Assembly: GCA_023425865.1 (NCBI GenBank)
Contig: JAFABV010000068.1
Span: 1-35,136 of the forward strand
Reading direction: 5' to 3'
Source: Bacteroidota bacterium
GTDB lineage: Bacteria; Bacteroidota; Bacteroidia; Bacteroidales; Bacteroidaceae
DNA length: 35,136 bases
In this document: positions 1 through 7,842 of the stretch, piece after piece
Position numbering within the stretch: position 1 is the stretch's first letter
Layout of the letters: the number at the start of each line of letters is the position of its first letter
Position numbers and translations under genes: made by a program
Notes under the pieces: model-generated
The model's database searches: none
What the model was told of the DNA's origin: nothing
What the model saw: the letters and a program-made list of their open reading frames with translations, nothing else

Positions 1-121
1 CAACGCAAAAGTACAAACTCTTTGGGGAAGTCAGCGGACTTCCCATTTTTTTTACTGTGGCAACCGTGTCAATATTATTTAATTGCCATCATACTGTCGA
101 TCTTTTGGTTTTATCGGACAG
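1..121 (-). mobile_element. Probable end of an insertion sequence whose body lies left of the window
   Basis: The first ~120 bases do not fit the receptor that follows. They hold a minus-strand -7-like box (TACTTTTG, 13-6) pointing out of the window, a perfect terminator hairpin at 25-53, and then a short stretch ending in TTTTATCGGACAG at about 108-120, after which receptor-like coding begins at once. A terminator just inside the end followed by an inward promoter is also the layout of the complete IS at 4492. I infer an IS end that interrupted the receptor gene. The family is not identified, because the transposase is outside the window. It could instead be another kind of rearrangement joint. 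Confidence 0.4.
25..53 (+). terminator. Rho-independent terminator-like hairpin with T-tract
   Basis: GGGAAGTC (25-32) pairs perfectly with GACTTCCC (37-44) across a 4-base AGCG loop, and eight T residues (46-53) follow on the plus strand. It would stop transcription coming from the left. If 1-121 is an IS end, it may shield the IS promoter. Confidence 0.6.
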
Positions 122-1907
122 CAATAGATGGAAATATGTTGCCGGTGGCTATCTAAGCTTAGACCCCGGAACATTTGATGCCCCTGGTGTAACTAAATAC
201 TATGCGGACAATGCTAAAATGCTGAAGCTGGGTATCACAAAGGATTATAAATCAGCTTTTGGTGCCGGAAAGATCACATTGTTCTATCGATATGGCAATG
301 TAAAAAGCTTGCAAAATAGTTTCTATGCTCCTTATATTTATGGTGAAGGTGGAACCATTCGCGAATATAACGGTTTTGGTATAGGAACCAGCAACTATGT
401 TCTTAATACAAGTGTAATCACCATGCTTGATGCCTTCACGGGTGAGTATAAGAAAGTTGATTTGATGAACGCTTACCGTTCTGAATCACATGCTTTCGAC
501 TTGTTATGGGACAACAAATTCTCGAATGGCTTAACGCTTAACGTTTCAACTCGTTTTCGTCGATCAAATGTGGGTATCGCTTCACCTGTGATGTCAGCTG
601 TGTCAGTGGCCGGTACAAACTTCCAATATCTGGATGGCAGCGCATACACTGGGAAATATGTTCAGTCGGCTTTGTTCATGAACACCCGTCGTACACCTAT
701 CTATACTTGGATAAGCCAAGCCAAGGTAGGTAAAAAAGATGGCAAGCATACTTGGTCAGTAGGACTGCAGGATTTATTCTATCATGTCGATCGATATGCT
801 ACAGAAGTGTCAAATTATTACCAGTCTATCGAAAACAATCCGCAAATACTTGTTCCAGTAAACAGTTCTATAAACTTTGTTGATGGTTTCTATGGTTTCA
901 ATAGTTTCATGGAATATCACAAAGGTAATATGAATAAGGTGGCCTTGATATTAAAAGACACATGGGAGATTTCACCTGCTTTCGAGTTGAGGGCTGGTGG
1001 GCGATTGGAATACCAATCGCTAAGAGGTGATTACATGCCAATAGCTAACAGGATAAATGGTACTTTGCTTGGTGCCACTGAAAGGATCAAGGATGATTTC
1101 TTAAACAAGACCATGGCACTTAGCGGCATTTGGAAGATGACTAAAGGTTTTGGTCTTAATGCAGACGTTATGTACACTGAGAGTGGTGGAATCTTGGGTA
1201 ACTACAATACCGGCAATAACCCTCACCTGTCGCAGTCCAAGACACCCATGCTATCTGGAGGTGTTTACTTCAATCACCCAATGATCAGCCTTGTTTCTAA
1301 AGTATCTTACATCTCTAAAAGCAACTATAGCGCAAACTCTAATTTTACCAATCCTCAGACCAATGCTACGGCACGAGCTGCAGTGAAGTATGACGTAAAG
1401 ACCATTGGGTGGACAACAGATGTTATCTTCAAGCCGGTCAACTGGTTCAACATGCACTTCCTTGTTACAATTCAGGATCCTAAGTACGGCAATTACAATG
1501 GCACGCTTAACTTCACAGATGGGACTACTCGTGATTTCGATTTCAACAGCAGCAACGTTACAGGAATTTCGAAGTTCCTTATGGAAATCGATCCTACCTT
1601 TATATATAAGGATTGGAATTTGCAATTGCATGCCCGTTACTTTGGAAAGCAGTATGCAAACCTTTCGAACACTTTATCTTTCGAGCCTCATTGGGAAACA
1701 TTCGCTCGTTTAGGCTATAAGTTTAGTAAGAATTTCAATGCATATGTAAACGTGGTCAATGTGCTCAACCAGAACTTTGCAAAGAGTTCTATCTCTGGTA
1801 CCGACCTGATGACGAAGGATGAAGCATCATCCAAGTATGGTACAGTGATGACCGGAAATTATATTCGTCCGTTCACGGTTGAGTTTGGTGTGAACTTCAG
1901 TTTTTAA
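57..1907 (+). pseudogene. TonB-dependent outer-membrane receptor, 5'-truncated (beta-barrel portion only)
   Basis: The open frame encodes about 616 residues of a TonB-dependent receptor barrel: alternating aromatic and polar strands throughout and a typical last strand ending in phenylalanine (GVNFSF). No signal peptide, carboxypeptidase-like domain, TonB box or plug domain is present. Recognisable receptor sequence starts near residue 22 (RWKYVAGGY), around position 120, directly after a probable IS end. The first ~20 residues are therefore probably foreign and the annotated Met is not a real start. The gap to the GH3 gene behind it is 102 bp, so the two probably formed one glycan-uptake unit. 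It is not an obvious SusC: no SusD partner is next to it. Its bases are clearly more AT-rich than the genes from position 7553 on. Without a plug it is unlikely to work as a transporter. Confidence 0.75.
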
Positions 1908-1924
1908 GGTGTTATTAGTAACAA

Positions 1925-1979
1925 ACAGATATCCGCTGTGAGAGAATAAATAATAATGATCTTATTGCGGTATATCTGT
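1925..1979. repeat. Inverted repeat between receptor fragment and GH3 gene
   Basis: ACAGATATCCGC (1925-1936) pairs with GCGGTATATCTGT (1967-1979) with one bulged base, around a 30-base AT-rich loop. It lies in the 102-bp spacer and could be an mRNA-processing or attenuation hairpin. No T-tract follows, so it is not a standard terminator. Confidence 0.35.
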
Positions 1980-2009
1980 CTATTTAAATTGACATTAGCA
2001 TAGATTAAA

Positions 2010-4340
2010 ATGACAAAGAAAACTCTTTTTGTATGTGTAGTGGCTTCTATGTTGGTGAATTGTACATCACATGTTGACCAATTGAATAAACAAGAAGTAA
2101 TAAGCAAGCTATCGGTTGTAGATAAAGCGCATCTGCTCATAGGTACTGGAATGAAGGGGGCCGATGGCAATAACGCTGTGATAGGCAGAACTCAAAGCCT
2201 TGTTCCTGGTGCGGCTGGAACAACCTATCCAATCGATAGCCTTGGGATTCCTGCTATTGTACTTGCTGATGGTCCTGCAGGCTTACGTATTGACCCCAAA
2301 CGCGAAGGTGACAAAGCTTTTTATTATTGTACCCATTTCCCTATTGGAACGCTTCTCGCGTCTTCATGGTCACCCTCTGTTGTTGAGGAAGTGGGTAAAG
2401 CCATAGGTGAAGAGGTCAAAGAATATGGTGTCGATGTACTCCTTGCCCCGGGTATGAACATAAACCGAAACCCGCTTTGTGGTAGAAACTTTGAATATTA
2501 TTCTGAAGATCCTGTTGTTGCGGGTAAAATTGCCGCTGCCTATGTGCGTGGAGTGCAATCGAATGGAGTGGGGACAAGCATCAAACACTTCTTTGCTAAC
2601 AACCAAGAGACAAACCGAATGAACAATGACGCGCGTATCTCGCAGAGGGCAATTCGAGAAATATACTTGAAAGGTTTCGAAATTGCTGTGAAAGAGGCGG
2701 AGCCGTGGACTGTAATGAGTTCTTATAACTTTGTCAATGGCATCTATACATCTGAGAATAGAGAGCTTCTTACCAACATCCTTCGTAATGAATGGGGGTA
2801 CAAAGGACTTGTAGTGACAGACTGGTATGGTGGCGCCGATGGTGCGAAACAGATTGCTGCAGGTAATGACTTGCTACAGCCTGGGCGTAAGGCACAGCTC
2901 GATTCTATTATTGCGGGAATAAAGAGTGGCAAGCTTTCGGAGAAAGATCTTGATACCAGCGTAGGTCGCGTGCTTTCGCTGATAGAAAAGACCCCACGTT
3001 TTAATGGATATAAATACTCGAATAAGCCAAATCTCAAAAATCATGCTGCCATTGCCAGAAAGTATGCTGTTGAGGGTATGGTACTTCTTAAGAACGACAA
3101 TGACGCACTGCCTATGTCTAAGAATGTGAAGAATGTGGCCCTCTATGGATCAACATCTTACAACTTTATTCCAGGTGGCACTGGTTCTGGCAACGTGAAT
3201 AGGGCATACACAGTTTCACTTGTCGACGGGTTCAAAAATGGAGGTTATCATGTAAATCCTGAACTTATTGACATTTATTCATTACATGTCAAGAAAGAGA
3301 AGAAGCGTTTAGCGAATTACTATAGTGGCAATCCTTTCGAAAAATTTCTACCAGTGCCATTGCCCTCAGAGCTTTCGTTTACTTCAGAACAGTTAAGTGA
3401 GCAGGCTTATAAGGCTGATATCGCTGTGGTTACCATCGGACGTCTATCTGGCGAATTTATTGATCGGAAGACTTCAGATTTCAATATTTCAGATTCCGAG
3501 CGTCAACTGTTGACACAAGTTTGTAAGGTGTATCATGCCGCAGGGAAAAAAGTGATTGTACTTTTGAACATTGGAGGAGCTATCGAAACAGCCTCTTGGA
3601 AGGCTCTACCGGATGCTATTTTATGCGCATGGCAAGCTGGGCAAGAGGGTGGCAACAGCGTTGTAGACATAATGTCGGGAAAGGCTTTTCCCTCTGGTAA
3701 ACTTACCATGACATGGCCTAATGCTTATGAAGACCATGCTTCCACGGCCAATTTCCCCCTAAATAAGATGCCTGATTATAATATTACCAATCATGGTATA
3801 GTGAAAAGCGAGAAGAAGGATTATGATTATACCAACTACGACGAAGATATATATGTGGGCTATCGTTATTTTGATTCCTTCAATAAGGCAGTTTCATTTC
3901 CTTTTGGATATGGCTTGAGTTATACTACTTTCAATTATAGTGATGCGAAAATAGTTAAAAAGGATAGCATAATTGAGGTTTCTGTTATCGTTAAGAATTC
4001 TGGTAGTCGCAAAGGTAAAGAAATCGTAGAACTTTTTGTTGCTGATCCCCTAAGCAAGCAGCGTAACAAGGCCGTTAAGGAATTAAAGGCGTTTGCGAAA
4101 ACAAAAGAGCTAAATCCTGGAGAGGAAGAAGTGATAACCATGACTATTAAGACTTCAGACTTAGCTTCTTTCAATGAGAAAGAGTCTGCATGGGAAGTTA
4201 CCCCAGGTCGTTACAATTTCTTAGTTGCATCTTCTGCACAAGATATCAAGGCAATACTTACTGCTGACGTTGATGCATACAAACAAAAAGTTAGTAATGT
4301 CTTGCAGCCAAATGTAAAATTGAATCTTTTGAAACGATAG
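2010..4340 (+). CDS. Glycoside hydrolase family 3 (beta-glucosidase-like) lipoprotein
   Basis: This 776-residue protein has the full GH3 layout: an N-terminal barrel domain, an alpha/beta sandwich domain and a C-terminal fibronectin-III-like domain beginning near the GYGLSYTTF motif (around residue 635). The nucleophile motif VVTDW places the catalytic Asp at 271. The substrate-binding Lys-His pair lies in KHFFANNQE at 192-193. An N-terminal signal with lipobox LVNC makes it a lipoprotein, so it acts in the periplasm or at the outer membrane and releases terminal sugars (beta-glucosides, xylosides or related) from oligosaccharides; the exact sugar cannot be read from sequence. It follows a truncated TonB receptor and shares its AT-rich composition, which suggests a transferred glycan-use segment. 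The gene itself looks intact. The start was chosen because it gives a complete lipoprotein signal. Confidence 0.9.
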   Translation: MTKKTLFVCVVASMLVNCTSHVDQLNKQEVISKLSVVDKAHLLIGTGMKGADGNNAVIGRTQSLVPGAAGTTYPIDSLGIPAIVLADGPAGLRIDPKREGDKAFYYCTHFPIGTLLASSWSPSVVEEVGKAIGEEVKEYGVDVLLAPGMNINRNPLCGRNFEYYSEDPVVAGKIAAAYVRGVQSNGVGTSIKHFFANNQETNRMNNDARISQRAIREIYLKGFEIAVKEAEPWTVMSSYNFVNGIYTSENRELLTNILRNEWGYKGLVVTDWYGGADGAKQIAAGNDLLQPGRKAQLDSIIAGIKSGKLSEKDLDTSVGRVLSLIEKTPRFNGYKYSNKPNLKNHAAIARKYAVEGMVLLKNDNDALPMSKNVKNVALYGSTSYNFIPGGTGSGNVNRAYTVSLVDGFKNGGYHVNPELIDIYSLHVKKEKKRLANYYSGNPFEKFLPVPLPSELSFTSEQLSEQAYKADIAVVTIGRLSGEFIDRKTSDFNISDSERQLLTQVCKVYHAAGKKVIVLLNIGGAIETASWKALPDAILCAWQAGQEGGNSVVDIMSGKAFPSGKLTMTWPNAYEDHASTANFPLNKMPDYNITNHGIVKSEKKDYDYTNYDEDIYVGYRYFDSFNKAVSFPFGYGLSYTTFNYSDAKIVKKDSIIEVSVIVKNSGSRKGKEIVELFVADPLSKQRNKAVKELKAFAKTKELNPGEEEVITMTIKTSDLASFNEKESAWEVTPGRYNFLVASSAQDIKAILTADVDAYKQKVSNVLQPNVKLNLLKR

Positions 4341-4528
4341 AATGTAAGCTGTCCTTTAGTATTTTCAAAGCGAAAATGCTTTTGCGATATGGCTAATCGC
4401 AAAATATGTTTGGCCAGAATTAACAAGATAGGCTAAGAAACCGAGGATGTCATCTAAACTGTGTCATGCACTAAAATAACAAATTTATCATCGGGGGTGT
4501 GTCAAAATAGGCACCTCCCTTTTTTTGC

Positions 4529-4561
4529 ACAAAGCCCCGACTTTCTCAAGCCAGGGCTTTG
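4529..4561. repeat. Hairpin just inside the IS left end
   Basis: CAAAGCCC pairs with GGGCTTTG across a 16-base loop, upstream of the transposase start at 4606. Such hairpins inside IS ends commonly limit read-through transcription into the transposase; that role is inferred here. Confidence 0.45.
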
Positions 4562-4605
4562 CTATTTCCCAAAGTTTTTGTAACTTTAGGCATACAAATT
4601 CAATC

Positions 4606-6270
4606 ATGACAAAGATACACTTTCGCCCTTACATGTGCAACCAAACGGTGCTTTTTCCGCAACGAATCGATGAGAATATTGCGGAAAACGACCCTGTGCG
4701 CATTGTCAATGCCGTTGTAGACAGTCTTGACCTTGAGAATTTCCGTAAGCTCTACAAGGAGAGCGGCCGCAGCGCCTACCATCCTAAGATGATGCTCAAG
4801 GTCATCCTGTATGCCTACATGAACAACGTCTACTCCTGCCGTAAAATAGAGAAACTGCTTCTCAGGGACATCCACTTCATCTGGCTTGCGGGTAACGAGA
4901 AGCCAGACTTCATCACCATCAACCGCTTCCGCAACCGCGTCAAGGACGAGCTCGACAACGTGTTCACCCAGCTGGTGCTGCTGCTTGCCGAGCGTGGCTT
5001 CATATCCCTTGAGGTGGAATATATCGACGGCACGAAGATAGAGTCCAAGGCCAACAAGTACACGTTCGTATGGCGCAAGTCGATGGAGACGGGCCATGAC
5101 AAGGTCATGGAACGGGTAGGTGCGCTGCTGCAGCAGATAGATGAGTCCATCGCCCAGGAGAAGTCCCTCGAGGGCGAGCAGGTCGAGTTCACGTCCGCCA
5201 TGCTGGGTGAGCTCTCCGCCGGTCTCAAGGAAGCCCTTGCCGCCGCTCCGGCCCCCGCGACCAAGGAGGAGAAGGCGCAGCGCAGGAAAAAGGAAAAGCA
5301 GATAAAGGCACTCGACAAGCACCGTGAAAAGCTTGAGCAGTACGAGGTCCGCCTGGAGCAGATGGACGGCCGCAACTCCATGTCCAAGACCGACACTGAC
5401 GCCACGTTCATGCGCATGAAGGAGGACATGCAGGGCAAGGGCCTGCCCAAGCCCGGGTATAATCTCCAGATAGCCACCGAGAAGCAGTTCATCACCGACT
5501 TTGTCCTGTTCCCCAATCCCGCCGACCCGCTCACGTTCATCCCCTTCGCGCAATCCTTCTTCCACCGCTACCACCGTTTCCCCTCCTCCGTCGTGGCCGA
5601 CGCCGCTTACGGCTCCGAGGAGAACTACCGCTTCATGGAGGACGCCGGCATGACGCCCTACGTCATGTACAACAGCTTCCACCGGGAACAGCTTCCACGC
5701 TACACGCCTGACCCGTTCCAGCCGGAGAGCCTGCGCTACAACCGGGAGGAGGCCTATTACGTCTGTCCCATGGGGCAGCACATGGAACGCATCGGGACGA
5801 CCTACAGGAAAACCACCAGCGGATACGTCACCCAAAGCGCACGCTATCAGGCACAGAACTGCCGGGAATGCCCCCTCCGGTACCGGTGCTACAAGACGCC
5901 GGAGGACAGACGCGTCATGGAGGTCAACCACCGGCTCAACGAACTAAGGCGCAAGGCAAGGGAAAAGCTTACCTCGCAGGAAGGCATCAGCCACAGGAGA
6001 CGGCGGTGGATAGAGCCGGAGGCCGTCTTCGGACAGATGAAATACGACATGGCATACCGGCGCTTCCGCCACTTCGGGAAAGACAAGGTCACAATGGACT
6101 TTGCCTTCTTTGCCATGGCCTTCAATATCAAGAAAATGTGCCGCAAACTCATCAAACAGGTCCTGACGGACAAAAAACGCGTCATGACGGGCCATATACA
6201 CGCCATTTTGGCGCTATTCTGCCCTTACTGGACCGCTATAGGAAGAAAACAGACAAAAATCGCAGCGTAG
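4606..6270 (+). CDS. IS1182-family transposase (DDE type)
   Basis: A 554-residue DDE transposase that cuts and joins the ends of its own IS. The opening region (RPYMCNQTVLFPQRIDENI) and the following block with AYHPKMMLKVILYAYMNN match the IS1182-type N-terminal domain. The acidic triad can be placed: Asp141 in YIDGTK, Asp332 in ADAAYG and Glu472 in PEAVFGQMK. A charged, Lys/Glu-rich stretch (about 190-260) and a four-cysteine cluster (NCRECPLRYRCYK, about 420) are also seen. The frame is open further upstream to 4525, but ATG 4606 is preferred because it gives the family's normal start and leaves room for the inner hairpin. The gene is full length and GC-rich, unlike the AT-rich DNA on its left. 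It appears intact and possibly active. Confidence 0.92.
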   Translation: MTKIHFRPYMCNQTVLFPQRIDENIAENDPVRIVNAVVDSLDLENFRKLYKESGRSAYHPKMMLKVILYAYMNNVYSCRKIEKLLLRDIHFIWLAGNEKPDFITINRFRNRVKDELDNVFTQLVLLLAERGFISLEVEYIDGTKIESKANKYTFVWRKSMETGHDKVMERVGALLQQIDESIAQEKSLEGEQVEFTSAMLGELSAGLKEALAAAPAPATKEEKAQRRKKEKQIKALDKHREKLEQYEVRLEQMDGRNSMSKTDTDATFMRMKEDMQGKGLPKPGYNLQIATEKQFITDFVLFPNPADPLTFIPFAQSFFHRYHRFPSSVVADAAYGSEENYRFMEDAGMTPYVMYNSFHREQLPRYTPDPFQPESLRYNREEAYYVCPMGQHMERIGTTYRKTTSGYVTQSARYQAQNCRECPLRYRCYKTPEDRRVMEVNHRLNELRRKAREKLTSQEGISHRRRRWIEPEAVFGQMKYDMAYRRFRHFGKDKVTMDFAFFAMAFNIKKMCRKLIKQVLTDKKRVMTGHIHAILALFCPYWTAIGRKQTKIAA

Positions 6271-6339
6271 AGGGAAAATAGAGAATGCAATATAGAGACC
6301 ATAAGAAAAGATAGAACTGTCTATTACGACACACCCCCG

Positions 6340-6540
6340 GGAGAAGAGGGGTTGGTAAGCAGAGGGCCGATGGCCTGAGGAAGAATGGAGAATAGGAGTA
6401 AACGCATGCTGTTTCCGTTTCATCCGCCCATCGCAAAGCGATGATCCGTAGTATCAAAGTGTGCCGGATGGTAATTCCGAGAATTCCGTGCCATCCGTGT
6501 TAAAAAAAACATGCGAAGGGCGGTGGTTTCACGCAGGGTG
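6340..6540 (+). repeat. Multi-hairpin dispersed repeat, forward copy, 5' part lost at the IS joint
   Basis: It starts within the unit at the ggagaagagg motif directly after the IS end. It keeps the AGGCC/GGCCT hairpin, the ATCGCAAAGCGAT hairpin and the long CGGATGG...CCATCCG stem, and ends in the TTAAAAA tract followed by TTTCACGCAGG. Compare the complete copies at 12731 and 12995. Confidence 0.75.
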
Positions 6541-6680
6541 GCTTTTATTTCACGCAGAGCCGCAGAGGGTTGGGAGCTGCACATCTTTGATGTAGAGGAG
6601 GGGATGGAATCAGAGGGACGATGGCCTGAGGAGGAATGGAGAATGAGAGAAACGTAAGGCAGGTTCCGTACCATCCCCCA
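6541..6680 (+). repeat. Multi-hairpin dispersed repeat, forward copy, 3' part missing
   Basis: It contains the CACGCAGAGCCGCAGAG opening, the CATCTTTGATG hairpin and the GGCCTGAGGAGGAATGGAGA block. It stops near the second hairpin, where unrelated sequence and the 23-bp tandem array follow. Confidence 0.7.
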
Positions 6681-6698
6681 AGGGCGGCGTGCCGCGCC

Positions 6699-6790
6699 CA
6701 TGGTTCTATATGAAATCATTTGATGGTTCTATATAGAAGTATTTTATGGGTTTATATGGAATCATATCATGGTTTTATATAGAAGCATTT
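6699..6790. repeat. Tandem array of four 23-bp palindromic units (array 1)
   Basis: Four units of exactly 23 bp begin at 6699, 6722, 6745 and 6768. Each follows the pattern ATGGTTCTATATGAAATCAT with drift. Each unit is itself an imperfect inverted repeat (ATGGTT...AATCAT around TATAT). An array with the same period and core lies at 31226-31317. The units are directly adjacent with no spacers. Confidence 0.85.
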
Positions 6791-6814
6791 CACGCTGACG
6801 TTCTTTTAGGCCTG

Positions 6815-7079
6815 CATAAGTTATTTTAGCGTGTAGAGACAGAGAGGGTTTGGAGTTGCGCATCTGCGATGCAGAGGAAAGGATGGTAAATAGAGGGCCG
6901 TCGGACTGAGAGAGGAGATTGAGAAATAGAGTAAACGACGGCAGGTTTCCGTTCCATCCGCCCATCGCAAAGCGATGATCCGTTGTATCAAAATGTGCCG
7001 GATGGCAATTCCGAGAATTCCGTGCCATCTGTGTTAAAAAGAAACCATGCGAGGGGCGGTGGTTTCACGCAGGGTGGCT
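6815..7079 (+). repeat. Multi-hairpin dispersed repeat, near-complete forward copy
   Basis: It runs from a degenerate GTAGAGACAGAGAG opening through GCATCTGCGATGC, the GGGCCGTCGG block, ATCGCAAAGCGAT and the CGGATGGCA/TGCCATC stem to TTAAAAAG and TTTCACGCAGG. The tail repeats the text that ends the copy at 6340. Confidence 0.75.
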
Positions 7080-7090
7080 TTTATTTCACG

Positions 7091-7124
7091 CAGAGGAGGT
7101 GGGGTGATGCTGGGCACCTCCTCC
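7091..7124. repeat. Hairpin GAGGAGGTG / CACCTCCTC
   Basis: A 9-bp perfect inverted repeat with a loop of about 13 bases, within the repeat block after a TTTCACGCAG tail. No T-tract follows. Confidence 0.35.
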
Positions 7125-7152
7125 AGAGGGGGATAATGGAATACGATTCTAT

Positions 7153-7254
7153 CTGAGGGTTTCGCTCGTGCCTCGCGAAGCTCTCAGCTATTGAGCGGTG
7201 CCTCGCCGAGGCAAAAAAAAGGAACTACCGCAGGCCATGATACCTCGCCGAGGT
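7153..7254. repeat. Cluster of three short hairpins
   Basis: CTGAGGGTTTCGC (7153-7165) pairs at 11 of 13 positions with GCGAAGCTCTCAG (7175-7187). TGCCTCG-C-CGAGGCA (7199-7213) is a perfect stem followed by an A-run. ACCTCG-C-CGAGGT (7242-7254) repeats the same CCTCGCCGAGG core. On the minus strand the A-run is a T-run lying upstream of the stem, so it is not a terminator. Role unknown. Confidence 0.45.
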
Positions 7255-7260
7255 GATACT

Positions 7261-7337
7261 CTACCTCTCTACTTACCAAACTTCTCTCCTCCGCATCGAA
7301 GATGCGAAACTCCAAACTCTCCGCGGCTCTGCATGCC
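7261..7337 (-). repeat. Multi-hairpin dispersed repeat, partial reverse copy
   Basis: On the minus strand this reads GCAGAGCCGCGGAGAGTTTG, then GCATCTTCGATGC and GGAGGAGAGAAG, which is the opening third of the repeat unit. A direct duplication of AAAACGTCCGC follows at about 7340-7370. It faces the forward copies of the same block. Confidence 0.65.
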
Positions 7338-7552
7338 GAAAAAACGTCCGCGTGCCATAAAAACGTCCGCATGAGACATCCACCGCCGCGCCGCATGAAC
7401 ATAACGAACAACGAAATACGCAGATGCCACCGAATGACCATGCGGCACATTCCGGATTATCCACGTATTCCGTTGTTCAAGATAGCCAACAGCTGCCGAC
7501 CTTGGGCAGGCAGAGGCGCAGAGACGGCGGTGCGTAGCCCCGAGAGGACAGG

Positions 7553-7732
7553 TTACTGTGCCGGCTCCCACTTACACCGCACGGGTGAAGTGATGGCACC
7601 CTCTTTCTTGAGCGCGGTGAAGGCTTTGTCCACTTCCTTGCGATCGATACCCGACAGGGTAGCCACCTCGCCGGCCGACACGGGCTTTCCAGCCTCGCGC
7701 ATAGCCTGCAACACTTGTTCTTTTGTTTCCAT
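7553..7732 (-). CDS. Small winged-helix DNA-binding protein
   Basis: A 59-residue protein that looks like a single winged helix-turn-helix: VLQAMREAGKPVSAGEVA, then LSGIDRKEVDKAFTALKKEG with the recognition helix, then a short wing with IRCKW-like ending (SPVRCKWEPA). The start at METKEQ (7732) fits the fold; the longer open frame upstream is repeat-derived and Arg/Ser-rich. It probably acts as a small regulator or nucleoid-type protein in the cytoplasm; no target is known. It lies on the same strand as, and about 110 bp downstream of, the endonuclease gene, so the two may be co-transcribed. No effector-binding domain is present. Confidence 0.7.
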   Translation of the reverse strand: METKEQVLQAMREAGKPVSAGEVATLSGIDRKEVDKAFTALKKEGAITSPVRCKWEPAQ

Positions 7733-7842
7733 ATTACTGTTGTTTGATGATTGATGATTCCGGTCGTGCCCCACCACGCGGGATGGGCGGCAGCGGCCGG
7801 TGCTGCCGTCAGCCCCCACGCCTCACGCGGGGGCCGTCGGGT

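Larger units (their letters stand above)
4492..6339 (+). mobile_element. Complete IS1182-family insertion sequence
   Basis: Perfect 12-bp terminal inverted repeats, CGGGGGTGTGTC at 4492-4503 and GACACACCCCCG at 6328-6339, enclose one transposase gene. Similarity continues inward (AATAG and CA match at the same spacing). Length is 1,848 bp. No target duplication is visible: the left flank reads aatttatcat, the right ggagaagagg. The left flank is the AT-rich GH3 segment. The right flank starts in the middle of a dispersed-repeat unit whose first part is missing, so the IS marks a rearrangement joint rather than a simple insertion. Confidence 0.85.

Noticed and set aside
4600..5931. Long minus-strand open frame of 443 codons
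   Set aside because: It is a shadow of the GC-rich transposase gene; the protein is Leu/Val/His-rich with no recognisable domain.
6699..6790. CRISPR array
   Set aside because: The 23-bp units are directly adjacent with no spacers, and no cas gene is in the window.
6420..7028. Minus-strand frames such as those reading HPAHFDTTDHRFAMGG
   Set aside because: The same peptide appears in several copies because it is the reverse translation of the dispersed repeat; stems and loops, not codons, are conserved.
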